64,000 bases of DNA from Crocinitomicaceae bacterium (GTDB taxonomy: Bacteria; Bacteroidota; Bacteroidia; Flavobacteriales_D; Crocinitomicaceae): assembly GCA_028689775.1 (NCBI GenBank), contig JAQVCM010000002.1, positions 204,888-268,887 of the forward strand, read 5' to 3'. Shown in pieces: positions 27,302-36,797 of the stretch. The stretch's first letter is position 1. Every line of letters starts with the position of its first letter. Position numbers and translations under genes: made by a program. Below the pieces are notes generated by a model. The model was not told the DNA's origin and made no database searches. It saw only the letters and a list, made by a program, of their open reading frames with translations.

Positions 27302-28183
27302 TCAATTGCGTTGATCAATTCCCCACAGCATTTTTTTGCGAATGGTACTCAAGAAACTATTGTCTTTAAATTTAATAACGTTCAGCATGAAGTCTGCTTT
27401 TCGAATGATGATTTCTTCGCCCGCAGCAATGTTTTTAGTTTTAGAATCCAAACTTACCAAATAACTTTTCTCTCTTCCTTCAACGGTTAACTTGATTTCT
27501 AAATTGTCCGGAACAACCATCGGTCGAACGTTTAGGTTATGAGCTGCAATTGGTGTCAAAATGTGAACGTGACAGCCCGGAGTAATAATTGGTCCGCCAC
27601 AACTCAAACTATATGCGGTTGAACCTGTTGGTGTTGCAACAATCAATCCGTCTGCCCAATAGGAATTGAGGTATTCATCGCCCAAGGTAGCGTTGACGGT
27701 GATCATAGATGCGGTATCTTTTTTATGAACCGTCACTTCATTCAGTGCAAAATTATCTTCTCCGAAAATTTTGTTTTTCGTTTCCACACTGAGCAAAGAT
27801 CTCACTTCGAAAACATAATTTTTCTGATGGATCAATTCCATTGTTTCTTCTATTTCGTCTCGACGAATGTTTGCTAGAAACCCAAGTCTTCCGGTATTAA
27901 TTCCTAAAATCGGAACACCAGAATCTCTAATAAATCCGACGGTTTTTATAAACGTACCATCGCCACCAACACTAATTACCAAATCAATCCCAGCTTGAAA
28001 ATCGAGGTGTGAACTAAATATCTCTAATTCATCGATTCCACTAATTTTAGTGCGAATGATATTTTTCAAATTGCACTCCAGAATCGGATTCCAACCGTGT
28101 TTTTGAATCACTGCAATGAGGGTTTCAAAATCTAAAAGATCTTCTTTTGAGCTTGTTTTTTTTCCGTAAATCGCGATATTCAT
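27302..28183 (-). CDS. nadK: NAD kinase
   Basis: Phosphorylates NAD to NADP. 293 residues, normal for the ATP-type bacterial enzyme. The catalytic GGDGT is at 73-77 and NTGRLGFLA lies ~25 residues later; the C-terminal domain has the NAD-binding NEVTVHK and DGLIVATPTGSTAYSLSCGGPII. It begins 3 bp after the stop of the CBS gene, so both are one operon. Confidence 0.96.
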   Translation of the reverse strand: MNIAIYGKKTSSKEDLLDFETLIAVIQKHGWNPILECNLKNIIRTKISGIDELEIFSSHLDFQAGIDLVISVGGDGTFIKTVGFIRDSGVPILGINTGRLGFLANIRRDEIEETMELIHQKNYVFEVRSLLSVETKNKIFGEDNFALNEVTVHKKDTASMITVNATLGDEYLNSYWADGLIVATPTGSTAYSLSCGGPIITPGCHVHILTPIAAHNLNVRPMVVPDNLEIKLTVEGREKSYLVSLDSKTKNIAAGEEIIIRKADFMLNVIKFKDNSFLSTIRKKMLWGIDQRN

Positions 28184-28186
28184 AAA

Positions 28187-28855
28187 CTACATGTTCAAAT
28201 AGTTAAGGAGAGAATCGTAACGAGTTTGTAAGTCGTCATCGAAGTTGCTTTTTTGGTAAGAAGCGTGAATCACATAATCATACCGTTCAAAAGTTCGGAT
28301 AATTCGATCCAATTCGATTTCATTTATTTTTAAAGTCACGTCCAGCTTTGTTGAATCTGGCGATGAGGTGATGTAGCTACTTAAAATCTTTGCGTTGTTA
28401 CTTTCAACAATTTGTGCAATTTGCGCCAAGGAATAATCAATTCGATTGACTTCCAGGATAATGATTCCTCCTGCTTCTTTGATGCTTCCGGTATTCGCAA
28501 TCATATTCACGAGTTTGTAAATACTTGTGCAACCCAAATAGGTATCATCTTGATCCAAGACAGGTACAACCGTAATTTTTTGTTCAGAAACTCGAAATAA
28601 AACTTCGTAAATGTGCGCGTTTTCTAGCACGTAAGGCCGCGGTAAATGATCGAAAAGGAGATCTAACGATTTATCTAAATCCATTTTATCCAAGATATCG
28701 GATTCGGAAACTAATCCAACAAAATTCCCATTTTTAAGCACGGGAAGATGGGTTACTTTAAATTCTTCCATCCACCTCAGAGCAGTCTCACCTGTATCTG
28801 TGTGAGTTAATGGAGGAATCTCATCTGTTATTAAATCTTTTGCAGTCATTGTCAT
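28187..28855 (-). CDS. CBS-domain protein
   Basis: 222 residues. Two CBS motifs in ~1-125 (TAKDLITDEIPPLTHTDTGETAL and VLKNGNFVGLVSESDILDKM; then VVPVLDQDDTYLGCTSIYKL), which form a Bateman module binding adenine nucleotides. The C-terminal ~85 residues (GGIIILEVNRIDYSLAQIAQIVESNNAKILSS compressed here as an ACT-like betaalphabeta) may bind a small ligand. Placed directly before nadK, it could sense NAD(P) or ATP status, but this is only positional inference. Confidence 0.85.
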   Translation of the reverse strand: MTMTAKDLITDEIPPLTHTDTGETALRWMEEFKVTHLPVLKNGNFVGLVSESDILDKMDLDKSLDLLFDHLPRPYVLENAHIYEVLFRVSEQKITVVPVLDQDDTYLGCTSIYKLVNMIANTGSIKEAGGIIILEVNRIDYSLAQIAQIVESNNAKILSSYITSSPDSTKLDVTLKINEIELDRIIRTFERYDYVIHASYQKSNFDDDLQTRYDSLLNYLNM

Positions 28856-28884
28856 ACCAAAGTACTAAATTAGTTGATAATTCT

Positions 28885-28892
28885 TAAATTTG
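28885..28892 (+). promoter_or_regulatory. Putative pdxJ -7 box
   Basis: TAAATTTG, full TAnnTTTG match, 20 nt before the pdxJ ATG, in the short divergent gap with the CBS gene. Confidence 0.35.
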
Positions 28893-28912
28893 CATTAAAA
28901 CATTTCGAAATT

Positions 28913-29632
28913 ATGTCCACAAAGTTAAGTGTAAACATCAATAAGATTGCTACCATTCGCAATGCGCGAGGCGGAGATGTACCCAATGTGGTTCAAGTTG
29001 CAATCGATTGCGAACGTTTTGGTGCGCACGGAATCACGATTCATCCTCGACCGGATGAACGTCACATCACCACCCAAGATGTTTATGATTTACAAAAAGT
29101 GGTTACAACAGAATTGAATATCGAAGGATATCCAGATAAACGTTTTATGCGAATGATTGAAGAAATTCGTCCAGCGCAAGCAACTTTGGTCCCAGATCCA
29201 CCACATGTTTTGACATCCAATGCGGGTTGGGATACTGAAAAAAACTTAAAATTGTTGCAAAAATTGATTGCTGAAATCAAAGCAATGGGAGTTCGCACTT
29301 CGATTTTCGTTGACACAAATCCCAACAACATTGCATTCGCTGCGAAAACTGGAACGGATCGAATTGAATTATATACTGGTCCATTTGCAGAAGATTATCC
29401 AGCTAATCCGCAAAAATCAATTGAAGAATACGTGAAAGCTGCGATTCAAGCCCATGAACTGGGAATGGAAATCAACGCTGGTCACGATTTAAGTTTGGAG
29501 AATTTGCGCTTTTTTAGAGAAAACATTCCAATGTTGGCAGAAGTTTCGATTGGTCACGCCTTGATTTCTGATGCGCTTTATTTAGGCTTGGAAAATACGA
29601 TACAACAGTATTTGCATTTGTTGAGAGATTAA
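28913..29632 (+). CDS. pdxJ: Pyridoxine 5'-phosphate synthase
   Basis: Condenses 1-deoxy-xylulose-5-phosphate with 3-amino-2-oxopropyl phosphate to form pyridoxine phosphate. 239 residues from the ATG at 28913 (an in-frame ATT-type earlier start adds 13 residues without likeness). Family landmarks: [38 protein letters not shown], the phosphate-binding [11 protein letters not shown], and the C-terminal INAGHDLS...[13 protein letters not shown] region. pdxA is not in the window. Confidence 0.96.
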   Translation: MSTKLSVNINKIATIRNARGGDVPNVVQVAIDCERFGAHGITIHPRPDERHITTQDVYDLQKVVTTELNIEGYPDKRFMRMIEEIRPAQATLVPDPPHVLTSNAGWDTEKNLKLLQKLIAEIKAMGVRTSIFVDTNPNNIAFAAKTGTDRIELYTGPFAEDYPANPQKSIEEYVKAAIQAHELGMEINAGHDLSLENLRFFRENIPMLAEVSIGHALISDALYLGLENTIQQYLHLLRD

Positions 29633-29726
29633 TTAGTCCTAATTATCGGACTTACTCCTATCTTGATATATGTCGTCCCTTCAGGACTCATTTCATTTTT
29701 GTGTTTTGTTCAGGAGGAACCGTAGT

Positions 29727-30626
29727 TTATTCAAAATAATCAAACTGATTAAATTTCAAAATTGTAATGAAATTAGATTTCACATCTCTGCTCAGCAAGT
29801 ATGAAATCAATCCTGTTTTGGAATTGTAGATGATTTGAATGTCGATTAAAAATTCTCCATTCTTATAGATTTCTTTTGCAGTGACATTACCTGCTTCGTC
29901 GTACTTGAAAATGACTTCTTCATTTGCGTTGGCGTTTGCGCTGGAAATGGTTTCAATTTTGGCAATCCATCCTTTTTCGGTGTAACTGAAGTTTGTTTTC
30001 TTCGTTTCAGAAGTCATTTTCAAACGTTCTTCTTTGCTAATCAAGTAACCAAGTTCTGGGTGAAAATAACTGATTTCGTCTAAATAAGGAAATCCGTAAT
30101 TGTTTGAAATGGTCTTTTTTGATTGATTTGGAAAATCTTGGTAGGTCATCGTTTCAAAATTGATAATCGTACTGCGTTCAAAAACAGGAGCAATGGAAGA
30201 ATTTAAAGAATCGATATCCCGACGAAATTCCTCGCGCGTAATTCTTCCTTTTTCGTCGTATTGATAGTGTACAGAGAAAAATCCACGGTGATCTTTGTCT
30301 CGTTTATATTCTAGTTGACCAGCTTTGTTGTATCCGTAAAAGGTAACCAAGGTATCGATGCTATTTTCATATTTCTTGGTTTCATATCCTTTAATAAGTT
30401 GACCGTTTTCGTTAAATTCAAAATCTACAATGTATTCTGAATTCCGAAGAATGTCACCCATCTTTTTAAAGGTGTACGTTCCTTTTAAGGTTTTTAGCTT
30501 GTTGTTTTTGATGAATTCCTGACTAAAAAAAGGAATATCTGTAAAGGCATTTCCCTTCGAGTTGTCCAACATTTGTGATTTTCCAGCGAGTGGAATCAAG
30601 AAGAGAATGATAAAAATATATTTCAC
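29727..30626 (-). CDS. Hypothetical secreted protein with YD/RHS-like repeats (GTG start)
   Basis: 299 residues, start GTG at 30626. Signal peptide KYIFIILFLIPLAGKSQ. The body has several short motifs of the type YNKAGQLEYKRDKDHRG, YQYDEKGRITREEF and KYDEAGNVTAKEIYKNG, which are the strand-turn units of RHS/YD-repeat proteins. There is no toxin domain or T9SS signal. Function unknown. The 94-bp gap after pdxJ (29633-29726) holds only a GC-richer scrap (CGTCCCTTCAGGACT) of unclear origin. Confidence 0.7.
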   Translation of the reverse strand: MKYIFIILFLIPLAGKSQMLDNSKGNAFTDIPFFSQEFIKNNKLKTLKGTYTFKKMGDILRNSEYIVDFEFNENGQLIKGYETKKYENSIDTLVTFYGYNKAGQLEYKRDKDHRGFFSVHYQYDEKGRITREEFRRDIDSLNSSIAPVFERSTIINFETMTYQDFPNQSKKTISNNYGFPYLDEISYFHPELGYLISKEERLKMTSETKKTNFSYTEKGWIAKIETISSANANANEEVIFKYDEAGNVTAKEIYKNGEFLIDIQIIYNSKTGLISYLLSRDVKSNFITILKFNQFDYFE

Positions 30627-30776
30627 AGTGCAAAAAAACGAATTTTGACGCGATTGGAGGAATTTTTAACAAGAATTTGTAATCATTGCTTTGTTGAAAA
30701 GATGACAATTCAAGGATGAACTGAAATATATCTTAAAATGAACCCATCAAACGATGCATTCAATTATCTTTGTGTT

Positions 30777-31922
30777 ATGCAAAAAACATGGTACGGAAAT
30801 AACTTTCGCCTGGGTGTTCTTGGCGGAGGACAGCTGGGAAGAATGATGATTCAAGAAGCAATCAACTACAACATTCACGTTCATTGTCTGGATCCAGACT
30901 CAAATGCTCCTTGCCGGGATATTTCACACTCATTCACGCATGGATCTTTAACAGATTTTGATACAGTTTATGAATTTGGGAAAGATAAACACGTGATAAC
31001 TGTTGAAATTGAACACGTGAATATTGAAGCGTTGGAGAGATTAGAAAGCGAAGGAATTCGTGTTTTTCCGCAACCACATATTTTGAAAATGGTTCAAGAC
31101 AAAGGTGTGCAAAAATCGTTTTACCGAGATCATCAAATTCCAACTCCCGATTTTTATTTGGTTGAGAATAGAGCGGAAATTGAACAATACCAATCTGAAT
31201 TTCCTTTCATGCAAAAAATGAGAAAAGGTGGTTACGATGGAAAAGGCGTCACTGCCTTGAAAACTGCTGCTGATTTGGAAACTGCGTTTGACGTACCAAG
31301 TGTATTGGAAAAATTTGTTGATTTTGACAAAGAATTATCCGTGATCGTAGCTCGAAATGAAAAAGGAGAAACCAAAGCGTATCCAACGGTTGAATGTGAA
31401 TTTAGTCCTGAAGCAAATTTGGTAGAATTCCTGTTCGCGCCAGCAGAAATTTCGGCTGATGTAGAAGAAAGAGCCAAGAAATTAGCGATTGAAATCATCG
31501 AAAAATTAGAAATGGTTGGAATTTTGGCGGTTGAATTGTTCTTGACAAAATCGGGTGAAATTTTGGTAAACGAAATTGCTCCAAGACCGCATAATTCAGG
31601 TCACCAAACCATTGAATGCAACGTTACTTCTCAATTTGAACAACATTTAAGAAGCATCTTAAATCTTCCTTTAGGTTCAACCAGAATCATTCAACCTGGT
31701 GTGATGATTAATTTATTGGGCGAAAAAGGATTTGAAGGCGACGCAGTTTACCGCGATTTGGAAAAAGCCATGGCGATGGAAGGCGTTCACGTTCATTTGT
31801 ACGGAAAGGCGAAGACCAAGCCATTTAGAAAAATGGGTCACGTAACGATTGTTGCAGAAGAATTAGCAACTGCGAAAAAAACAGGTCGATCTATTTTGAA
31901 TTTAATACGCGTAGAAGCTTAG
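30777..31922 (+). CDS. purK: 5-(carboxyamino)imidazole ribonucleotide synthase
   Basis: ATP-grasp enzyme of purine synthesis: carboxylates AIR to N5-CAIR. 381 residues from ATG at 30777. An earlier in-frame ATG (30738) is unlikely because a TATCTTTG -7 box lies at 30765-30772 between them, leaving an almost leaderless message. Motifs: RLGVLGGGQLGRMM, the ATP-grasp lid MRKGGYDGKGV, and NEIAPRPHNSGHQTIE. purE follows 35 bp downstream. Confidence 0.95.
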   Translation: MQKTWYGNNFRLGVLGGGQLGRMMIQEAINYNIHVHCLDPDSNAPCRDISHSFTHGSLTDFDTVYEFGKDKHVITVEIEHVNIEALERLESEGIRVFPQPHILKMVQDKGVQKSFYRDHQIPTPDFYLVENRAEIEQYQSEFPFMQKMRKGGYDGKGVTALKTAADLETAFDVPSVLEKFVDFDKELSVIVARNEKGETKAYPTVECEFSPEANLVEFLFAPAEISADVEERAKKLAIEIIEKLEMVGILAVELFLTKSGEILVNEIAPRPHNSGHQTIECNVTSQFEQHLRSILNLPLGSTRIIQPGVMINLLGEKGFEGDAVYRDLEKAMAMEGVHVHLYGKAKTKPFRKMGHVTIVAEELATAKKTGRSILNLIRVEA

Positions 31923-31957
31923 AAAGCATTTAATTATAACCAATAGATAAAAAAATT

Positions 31958-32431
31958 ATGGTAGGAATTATCATGGGAAGTAAATCAGATCTTCCAATTA
32001 TGCAAGATGCATCCAACATTTTGATCAAACTAGGCGTTCCATTTGAAATCAATGTAGTGTCGGCACACAGAACACCAGAATTGATGTTTGAATATGCTAA
32101 AAATGCGCACAGCAGAGGGATCAAAGTGATTATCGCTGGAGCTGGAGGCGCAGCACATTTACCTGGAATGACGGCATCTTTAACGCCACTTCCAGTGATT
32201 GGAGTTCCGATTAAATCGAGTAATTCAATCGACGGTTGGGACAGTGTTTTATCCATCTTGCAAATGCCTAATGGAATTCCAGTAGCAACTGTAGCCTTAG
32301 ACGGAGCAAAAAACGCAGGAATTTTAGCAGCAAAAATTTTGGCTACTTCTGATGAAAAATTACTTCAAAAACTAATCAATTTCATGGATGAAATGAAAGA
32401 AGCAGTTTTGGCAAGTGGAAAGACTTTGTAG
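31958..32431 (+). CDS. purE: N5-CAIR mutase (PurE)
   Basis: Converts N5-CAIR to CAIR, the step after purK. 157 residues. [12 protein letters not shown] (phosphate-binding) at ~6-17, the catalytic histidine in SAHRTPELM, and [12 protein letters not shown] are conserved; class I type used with PurK. Same operon as purK. Confidence 0.97.
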   Translation: MVGIIMGSKSDLPIMQDASNILIKLGVPFEINVVSAHRTPELMFEYAKNAHSRGIKVIIAGAGGAAHLPGMTASLTPLPVIGVPIKSSNSIDGWDSVLSILQMPNGIPVATVALDGAKNAGILAAKILATSDEKLLQKLINFMDEMKEAVLASGKTL

Positions 32432-32450
32432 AAAAGAAAATAAATTATAG

Positions 32451-32789
32451 ATATCTAGGAAAAAAGGATTTTCGTATAATGAAGCGTGTAATTGTTTTTG
32501 GAAATTTGAGTCTTTTACAAAACCTCAAAACAAGATTAATTATACGACTTCGAAGTTTTTGTATGCCAATATTGATTATTCGAATTTTAAAAATTCCAGC
32601 TTTTTAATTGATTCTATGACAATAAGTTATGTTTATGATCCTGAAAACAATAGTGAATCAAAATCAAAGCAATTGCGAAAATTACAGAAGAAAGTAAAAG
32701 AAAAAATAAATTTAAATGTTGAACATACCCTGATTTATGATAGCACCAATTTTGTGTCGATTATAATCATTAATCAAGTACATAAATAG
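32451..32789 (+). pseudogene. Open frame lacking a start codon (probable gene remnant)
   Basis: Directly after purE a frame stays open from the TAG at 32448 to the stop at 32789 (113 codons), but the only initiator-like codon is a TTG at 32559 giving 76 residues. The translation is Asn/Lys/Ser-rich: KFLYANIDYSNFKNSSF, then LRKLQKKVKEKINLNVEHTL and VSIIIINQ. This looks like the C-terminal part of a decayed protein. It overlaps the end of the convergent gene at 32770. No family recognised. Confidence 0.35.
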
Positions 32790-33258
32790 GTTTAAACTTT
32801 TTAAAATCAGCATAACCAGTAGGTCCAGCTTCTACAATGATGCAATCTTGTAGATCAAAAGTACTCCATGTTTGCGTATGCGAACCATCAGGTTGAGTAT
32901 AAGTAGCCTGTAAACAAGAAGAATGATTCGTTGGCAGAATAATAGAAATAAAATGTTTGGCTTCTGGAAAGCTTAAATATTCATTTATATTCTCAAGTAT
33001 AACAACTGATTTATTGGTCGTTACTATCAATCGACATTCGCTCTTACTGCTAATTCCAATCATTTTACAAGCTAAAAGATTATTAAAACTTAGAGTATCT
33101 GTTACATTTTCAAATTTTAAGGAAAGTAGATTTTCCGTTGAATCTTCAATCGACAACTCCAAAAAATCAAGATATAAAAAGTTCGTGTCACTCTGGGCTA
33201 TGCTTCTGGTTGACAAAATGAAAATAGAGAAGATTAAGATTGAAATTCGATTTACCAT
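32770..33258 (-). CDS. Hypothetical secreted protein
   Basis: 162 residues with signal peptide MVNRISILIFSIFILSTRSIAQ. The mature part has short beta strands and near the end a Trp/Asp-rich segment TQPDGSHTQTWSTFDLQD. No TM helix, lipobox or T9SS domain. I do not recognise a family. Confidence 0.6.
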   Translation of the reverse strand: MVNRISILIFSIFILSTRSIAQSDTNFLYLDFLELSIEDSTENLLSLKFENVTDTLSFNNLLACKMIGISSKSECRLIVTTNKSVVILENINEYLSFPEAKHFISIILPTNHSSCLQATYTQPDGSHTQTWSTFDLQDCIIVEAGPTGYADFKKFKPIYVLD

Positions 33259-33336
33259 TACAGTTGTTTTGAGTTCATCATCCTTTTAGATCTCCTTGAA
33301 TAAATATAGACCTTTTGTGCTTAATTTGTCACAATC

Positions 33337-33465
33337 TTAATAATGTCCTTTTAAAGAGAGAATTAGAACCTGATTTTCTGTTTCAAAAACTTCGTGAATG
33401 ATTCGATGTTCTTTGTTGATTCTTCGCGACTAAAAACCAGAAAGATGATGTTTTAATTGTTCGAT
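33337..33465 (-). pseudogene. C-terminal remnant of a YoeB/Txe toxin gene, with a nonsense codon
   Basis: On the minus strand the codons read IEQLKHHLSGF, TAG, SRRINKEHRIIHEV, then VLILSLKGHY and a TAA stop. This is the C-terminal half of the YoeB/Txe mRNA interferase, whose usual text is PLKHELSGFWSRRI...EHRLVY...GHY; the TAG replaces the family's Trp (TGG to TAG). The catalytic Arg of SRRI and the final His-Tyr are still present. The N-terminal half and the YefM/Axe antitoxin gene are absent: upstream the sequence changes to non-coding DNA with a TATCTTTG box. Confidence 0.8.
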
Positions 33466-33526
33466 ACGAACAAAGATACAATAGTTTTTTAAATAAATAT
33501 CAACACAAATACCTTCAGTAATTCCC

Positions 33527-34894
33527 TCAATCGTACAACAAATAATTCGACCTGATTTTTCTAAACGCTTGAATTCCGGGTCTCCACGAGGCGCGGATTT
33601 CTTTTTCCTTCCAACCATTGGTGATTTGCTTTCTCAATTCACTTGTTCCTGCCAATCGGTCAAAAAATCCGATTTGATTGATGAACGGAATGCTATCACC
33701 TAACAATACTTTTGCTTCTAAAATCCAACTTAAGCTAAATTCATACAAGCGTTTTTTAGCAACGTTTTGTAAATCGTGTCCATAACACAATTTGTTTTCC
33801 CAAAGTGGACTTTTTGCTCCAAAACTGGAAATGGGTGTAAAGTTAAACTCTAATTCTGGAAATTTAGGATGACCAAAAATTTCAAAAGGTCTTTCTGTTC
33901 CGCGCCCAACGCTGACTGTTGTTCCTTCAAACAAACACAAGCTTGGATACAAGGCAATGGATGCATCAGATCTCAGGTTTGGACTTGGAGGAACGGGTAA
34001 GGAATAATGTGTTTTGTGTGAATAGTTTTTACAAGGAACAATTTCCAATTCACACGTCAAGCTATCTGATAACCAGCATTCACCGTTAATCATCAAGGCG
34101 TATTCACCGATGGTCATTCCGTAAACAACTGGCACAGGATGCATTCCAACAAATGAAACTTGTTTATCATCTCGTACTGGTCCGTCCACATAATGTGCAT
34201 TCGGATTCGGACGGTCCAGTACAATTAAGGTCAGGTTATTTTCTGCACAACTTTCCATCACGTAATGTAAGGTTGAAATGTAGGTGTAAAAACGAACGCC
34301 AACATCTTGAATGTCGAAAATTACAACATCCACATCTTTCATTTGTGCTGGTTTTGGTTTCTTATTATTTCCGTAAAGCGAAATAATCGGCAGTCCAGTT
34401 TTTGCATCTTTTCCGTTTGAAACACGTTCTCCAGCATCGGCATCGCCTCGAAAACCATGTTCAGGAGAGAATACTTTGACCACTTTTACACCTAAAGAAA
34501 CCAAGGTATCAACCAAGTGCGTTTTACCGACCAAAGAAGTTTGATTTCCAACGATCGCAACCCGTTTGTTTTTCAAAGAATCGATGTACAGATTTAATCT
34601 TTCGGCACCAACCATCAATTGGGTTTGCTTGTTTTCGGTGGTCGTCATGGTGTGACTTTTCTCGTCATGACTTTTTGCAGCAAGTCGTTTCTTTTTACGC
34701 AGCTCTTTTTCTGTGCTTTTTTGCTTCTCTACAACAACATGTTTTCCTTCGCTATTCCGTTGTTTCTGATATTTATTATCTTTGTTTAGAATCCCACAAG
34801 AAAACACTAAAATCAATAAAATACACGTCAAGCACAGATGCTTTGTGTACTTTAGCAACTTATTTGTATAAAATTTGAAATTCGAATATTTCAT
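33527..34894 (-). CDS. namZ: Exo-beta-N-acetylmuramidase-like lipoprotein (DUF1343, NamZ)
   Basis: DUF1343/NamZ family, which removes terminal MurNAc during peptidoglycan recycling. From the ATG at 34894 it has 455 residues, with a lipoprotein signal LTCILLILVFSC near residue 16-31, a charged linker (KQKSTEKELRKKKRLAAKS), then the catalytic domain starting MVGAERLNLYIDSLKNKRVAIVGNQTS, with FSPEHGFRGDADAGERV and DIQDVGVRFYTYIS. A TTG at 34858 would also give a good lipoprotein signal and would avoid the 20-bp overlap with the divergent permease. Confidence 0.88.
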   Translation of the reverse strand: MKYSNFKFYTNKLLKYTKHLCLTCILLILVFSCGILNKDNKYQKQRNSEGKHVVVEKQKSTEKELRKKKRLAAKSHDEKSHTMTTTENKQTQLMVGAERLNLYIDSLKNKRVAIVGNQTSLVGKTHLVDTLVSLGVKVVKVFSPEHGFRGDADAGERVSNGKDAKTGLPIISLYGNNKKPKPAQMKDVDVVIFDIQDVGVRFYTYISTLHYVMESCAENNLTLIVLDRPNPNAHYVDGPVRDDKQVSFVGMHPVPVVYGMTIGEYALMINGECWLSDSLTCELEIVPCKNYSHKTHYSLPVPPSPNLRSDASIALYPSLCLFEGTTVSVGRGTERPFEIFGHPKFPELEFNFTPISSFGAKSPLWENKLCYGHDLQNVAKKRLYEFSLSWILEAKVLLGDSIPFINQIGFFDRLAGTSELRKQITNGWKEKEIRASWRPGIQAFRKIRSNYLLYD

Positions 34895-36536
34895 AGCACG
34901 TAAAATTCTTAAAAACGAGGTCGAAGGTAAGAAAGTTTCTCGACCTATTGTGCGTATTTCCATTATTAGTATCAGTTTAGCAATGGTTGTTAACTTGATT
35001 ACAATTGCGGTCGTTACTGGTTTCCAGAAAGAAATACGAGACAAAGTTATCGGATTTGGAGCGCACGCTGTAGTGACAAAAGCGGGCGAAGGTTCCATTT
35101 TTGAAAGCAACCCAATTTTGAAAAATCAATTCTTTTATCCGAGCTTAGAAAAAGCAGAACAAGTTGTACACATTCAGCCTGTTGCCTACAAACCAGGATT
35201 GCTGCAATCGGACTCTAAAGATGGAAGTCAGCAGGAGATTCAGGGAATCATGATGAAAGGTGTTGACAATCGTTATGACTGGAAATTCTTCAAAGAAAAT
35301 CTGGTTTCTGGTCGAATTCCTAATTTTCAGAAAGATAGTATTTCAGATGAAATTCTGATTTCCAAGCGCATTGCCAAAGATTTAAAATATCAAGTCGGAG
35401 ATCAAGCACGTGCTTTTTTTGTGAAAAACAAACCGGTCAAAAAAATGTTCAAGATTGTCGGAATTTTTGAAACAGGCCTCGAAGATTTTGACCGAGAATT
35501 GATTTTGGGTGATATTCGTCAAATCCAAAAATTAAACGATTGGGGAATTCAAACTTCCATCATGCTTTTGGACACATTGAGTTCCAACGGTCATTTGATT
35601 GTTCGTTCAGATGCAGTTGGTGGAAATGGAAATTACCGTTACGATTGGGGAAATGGATACGAAGGTTATTCTGGTCACGTTTTCTTTCCGCGCCGCGATA
35701 CCATTTTAAAAGTTGTAGTTTCTGATTTCTGGACATACATCGATAACCAAGACGACCAATCAACGATTCCAGATACGGCTTATCTAAAAATCACAATTTC
35801 TGGAGACAAAGATTCGTATTCTCCGTATGATGTAGATGCCGACAAGAAGTTGAAAAAGAAATATTTGGATGAAACCGGATTCAAGTATCAAATTACTGCA
35901 GGACCGAAAACGATTACCGTTGAACGCATCGATGGTAAAGGAAGTTTTGAGCATTACGTGGGTGCTTTTGAGTTTGCGTTACGTGATTGGGAAAAGCTGG
36001 AGCAAGATGTCAACTATCTGAAAAAACAAATTCAATTTCAGAATAGCAAAGAAGATGATTTACGGGTTACAAGCATTGTAGACAGTCAAAATGACATTTT
36101 TGTTTGGCTTGGATTCTTAGATATCAACGTTTGGATCATCTTGATCTTGATGATTCTGATTGGTGTGATTAACATGAGTTCTGCTTTGTTGGTGATGATT
36201 TTGGTGAAAACAAATTTCATTGGAATTATGAAAGCAATGGGCGCCACAAACTGGAGTATTCGAAAAGTATTCCTGTATCAAGCTGGTTTCTTAATCTTGC
36301 GCGGAATGTTGTGGGGGAATTTAATCGGAATTTCTTTCTGTTTGTTGCAACAACATTTTAGCATCATCAAATTAAATCCAGAGGTTTATTACTTGAATGC
36401 CGTACCGATGGACATTAGTATTTTTACGATTTTAATTCTAAACGCAGCAACGCTTGTCGTTTGTGTGTTGGCTCTGATTGTGCCTTCGTACGTGATAACA
36501 AGAATTTCTCCGGTGAAAGCGATAAGGTTTAATTAA
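34875..36536 (+). CDS. ABC transporter permease, LolE/FtsX type (TTG start)
   Basis: 553 residues. The TTG at 34875 gives the family-typical N-terminus MKFEYFIARKILKNE; TM1 is ~25-50, a large periplasmic domain extends to ~410, then three TM helices (~415-445, ~470-500, ~515-545). The final loop holds NFIGIMKAMGATNWSIRKVFLYQ, typical of the MacB/LolE permease superfamily. The periplasmic domain is about 150 residues longer than in the permease at 8970. No ATPase is nearby. Its start overlaps the namZ start head to head. Confidence 0.88.
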   Translation: MKFEYFIARKILKNEVEGKKVSRPIVRISIISISLAMVVNLITIAVVTGFQKEIRDKVIGFGAHAVVTKAGEGSIFESNPILKNQFFYPSLEKAEQVVHIQPVAYKPGLLQSDSKDGSQQEIQGIMMKGVDNRYDWKFFKENLVSGRIPNFQKDSISDEILISKRIAKDLKYQVGDQARAFFVKNKPVKKMFKIVGIFETGLEDFDRELILGDIRQIQKLNDWGIQTSIMLLDTLSSNGHLIVRSDAVGGNGNYRYDWGNGYEGYSGHVFFPRRDTILKVVVSDFWTYIDNQDDQSTIPDTAYLKITISGDKDSYSPYDVDADKKLKKKYLDETGFKYQITAGPKTITVERIDGKGSFEHYVGAFEFALRDWEKLEQDVNYLKKQIQFQNSKEDDLRVTSIVDSQNDIFVWLGFLDINVWIILILMILIGVINMSSALLVMILVKTNFIGIMKAMGATNWSIRKVFLYQAGFLILRGMLWGNLIGISFCLLQQHFSIIKLNPEVYYLNAVPMDISIFTILILNAATLVVCVLALIVPSYVITRISPVKAIRFN

Positions 36537-36591
36537 CGGTTTATGGTATGGTTAATTGACGATTTCGAAGTACGTTCTTATCAAGTTACAA

Positions 36592-36741
36592 CTACTTTTG
36601 ACACGAACTGTACCGCTCGAATACGCATTGCTCCAGGCAATTAACGATACCGCATGTTACCGCTTGGTGTTGAATAATTTCAATCATTTTTTCTTTCAAT
36701 TTACTGCCTCTTTTTTGTCTGCTTGCGCGTTGGCTATTCAT
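36592..36741 (-). CDS. Possible 49-residue basic protein
   Basis: In the 261-bp gap 36537-36797 an ATG frame of 49 codons follows the AlbA_2 gene on the minus strand. It starts NSQRASRQKRGSKLKEKM, then IEIIQHQAVTCGIVNC, with four cysteines. Preceding sequence is A/G-rich like other leaders here. There is no family match I can name; it may be a chance frame or a relic. The opposite-strand frame (36556-36816) is very hydrophobic and poly-Phe, the mark of an antisense shadow. Confidence 0.3.
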   Translation of the reverse strand: MNSQRASRQKRGSKLKEKMIEIIQHQAVTCGIVNCLEQCVFERYSSCQK

Positions 36742-36797
36742 CTTCTTACTACGTTTCTATCAATTTTAATTCTTTTTTATCTCTTCAATCAGTTCAT

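Noticed and set aside
33430..33618. 62-codon minus-strand frame upstream of the toxin remnant
   Set aside because: Most of it overlaps the end of namZ in another frame and the rest is promoter-like DNA; only its last 11 codons belong to the YoeB remnant.
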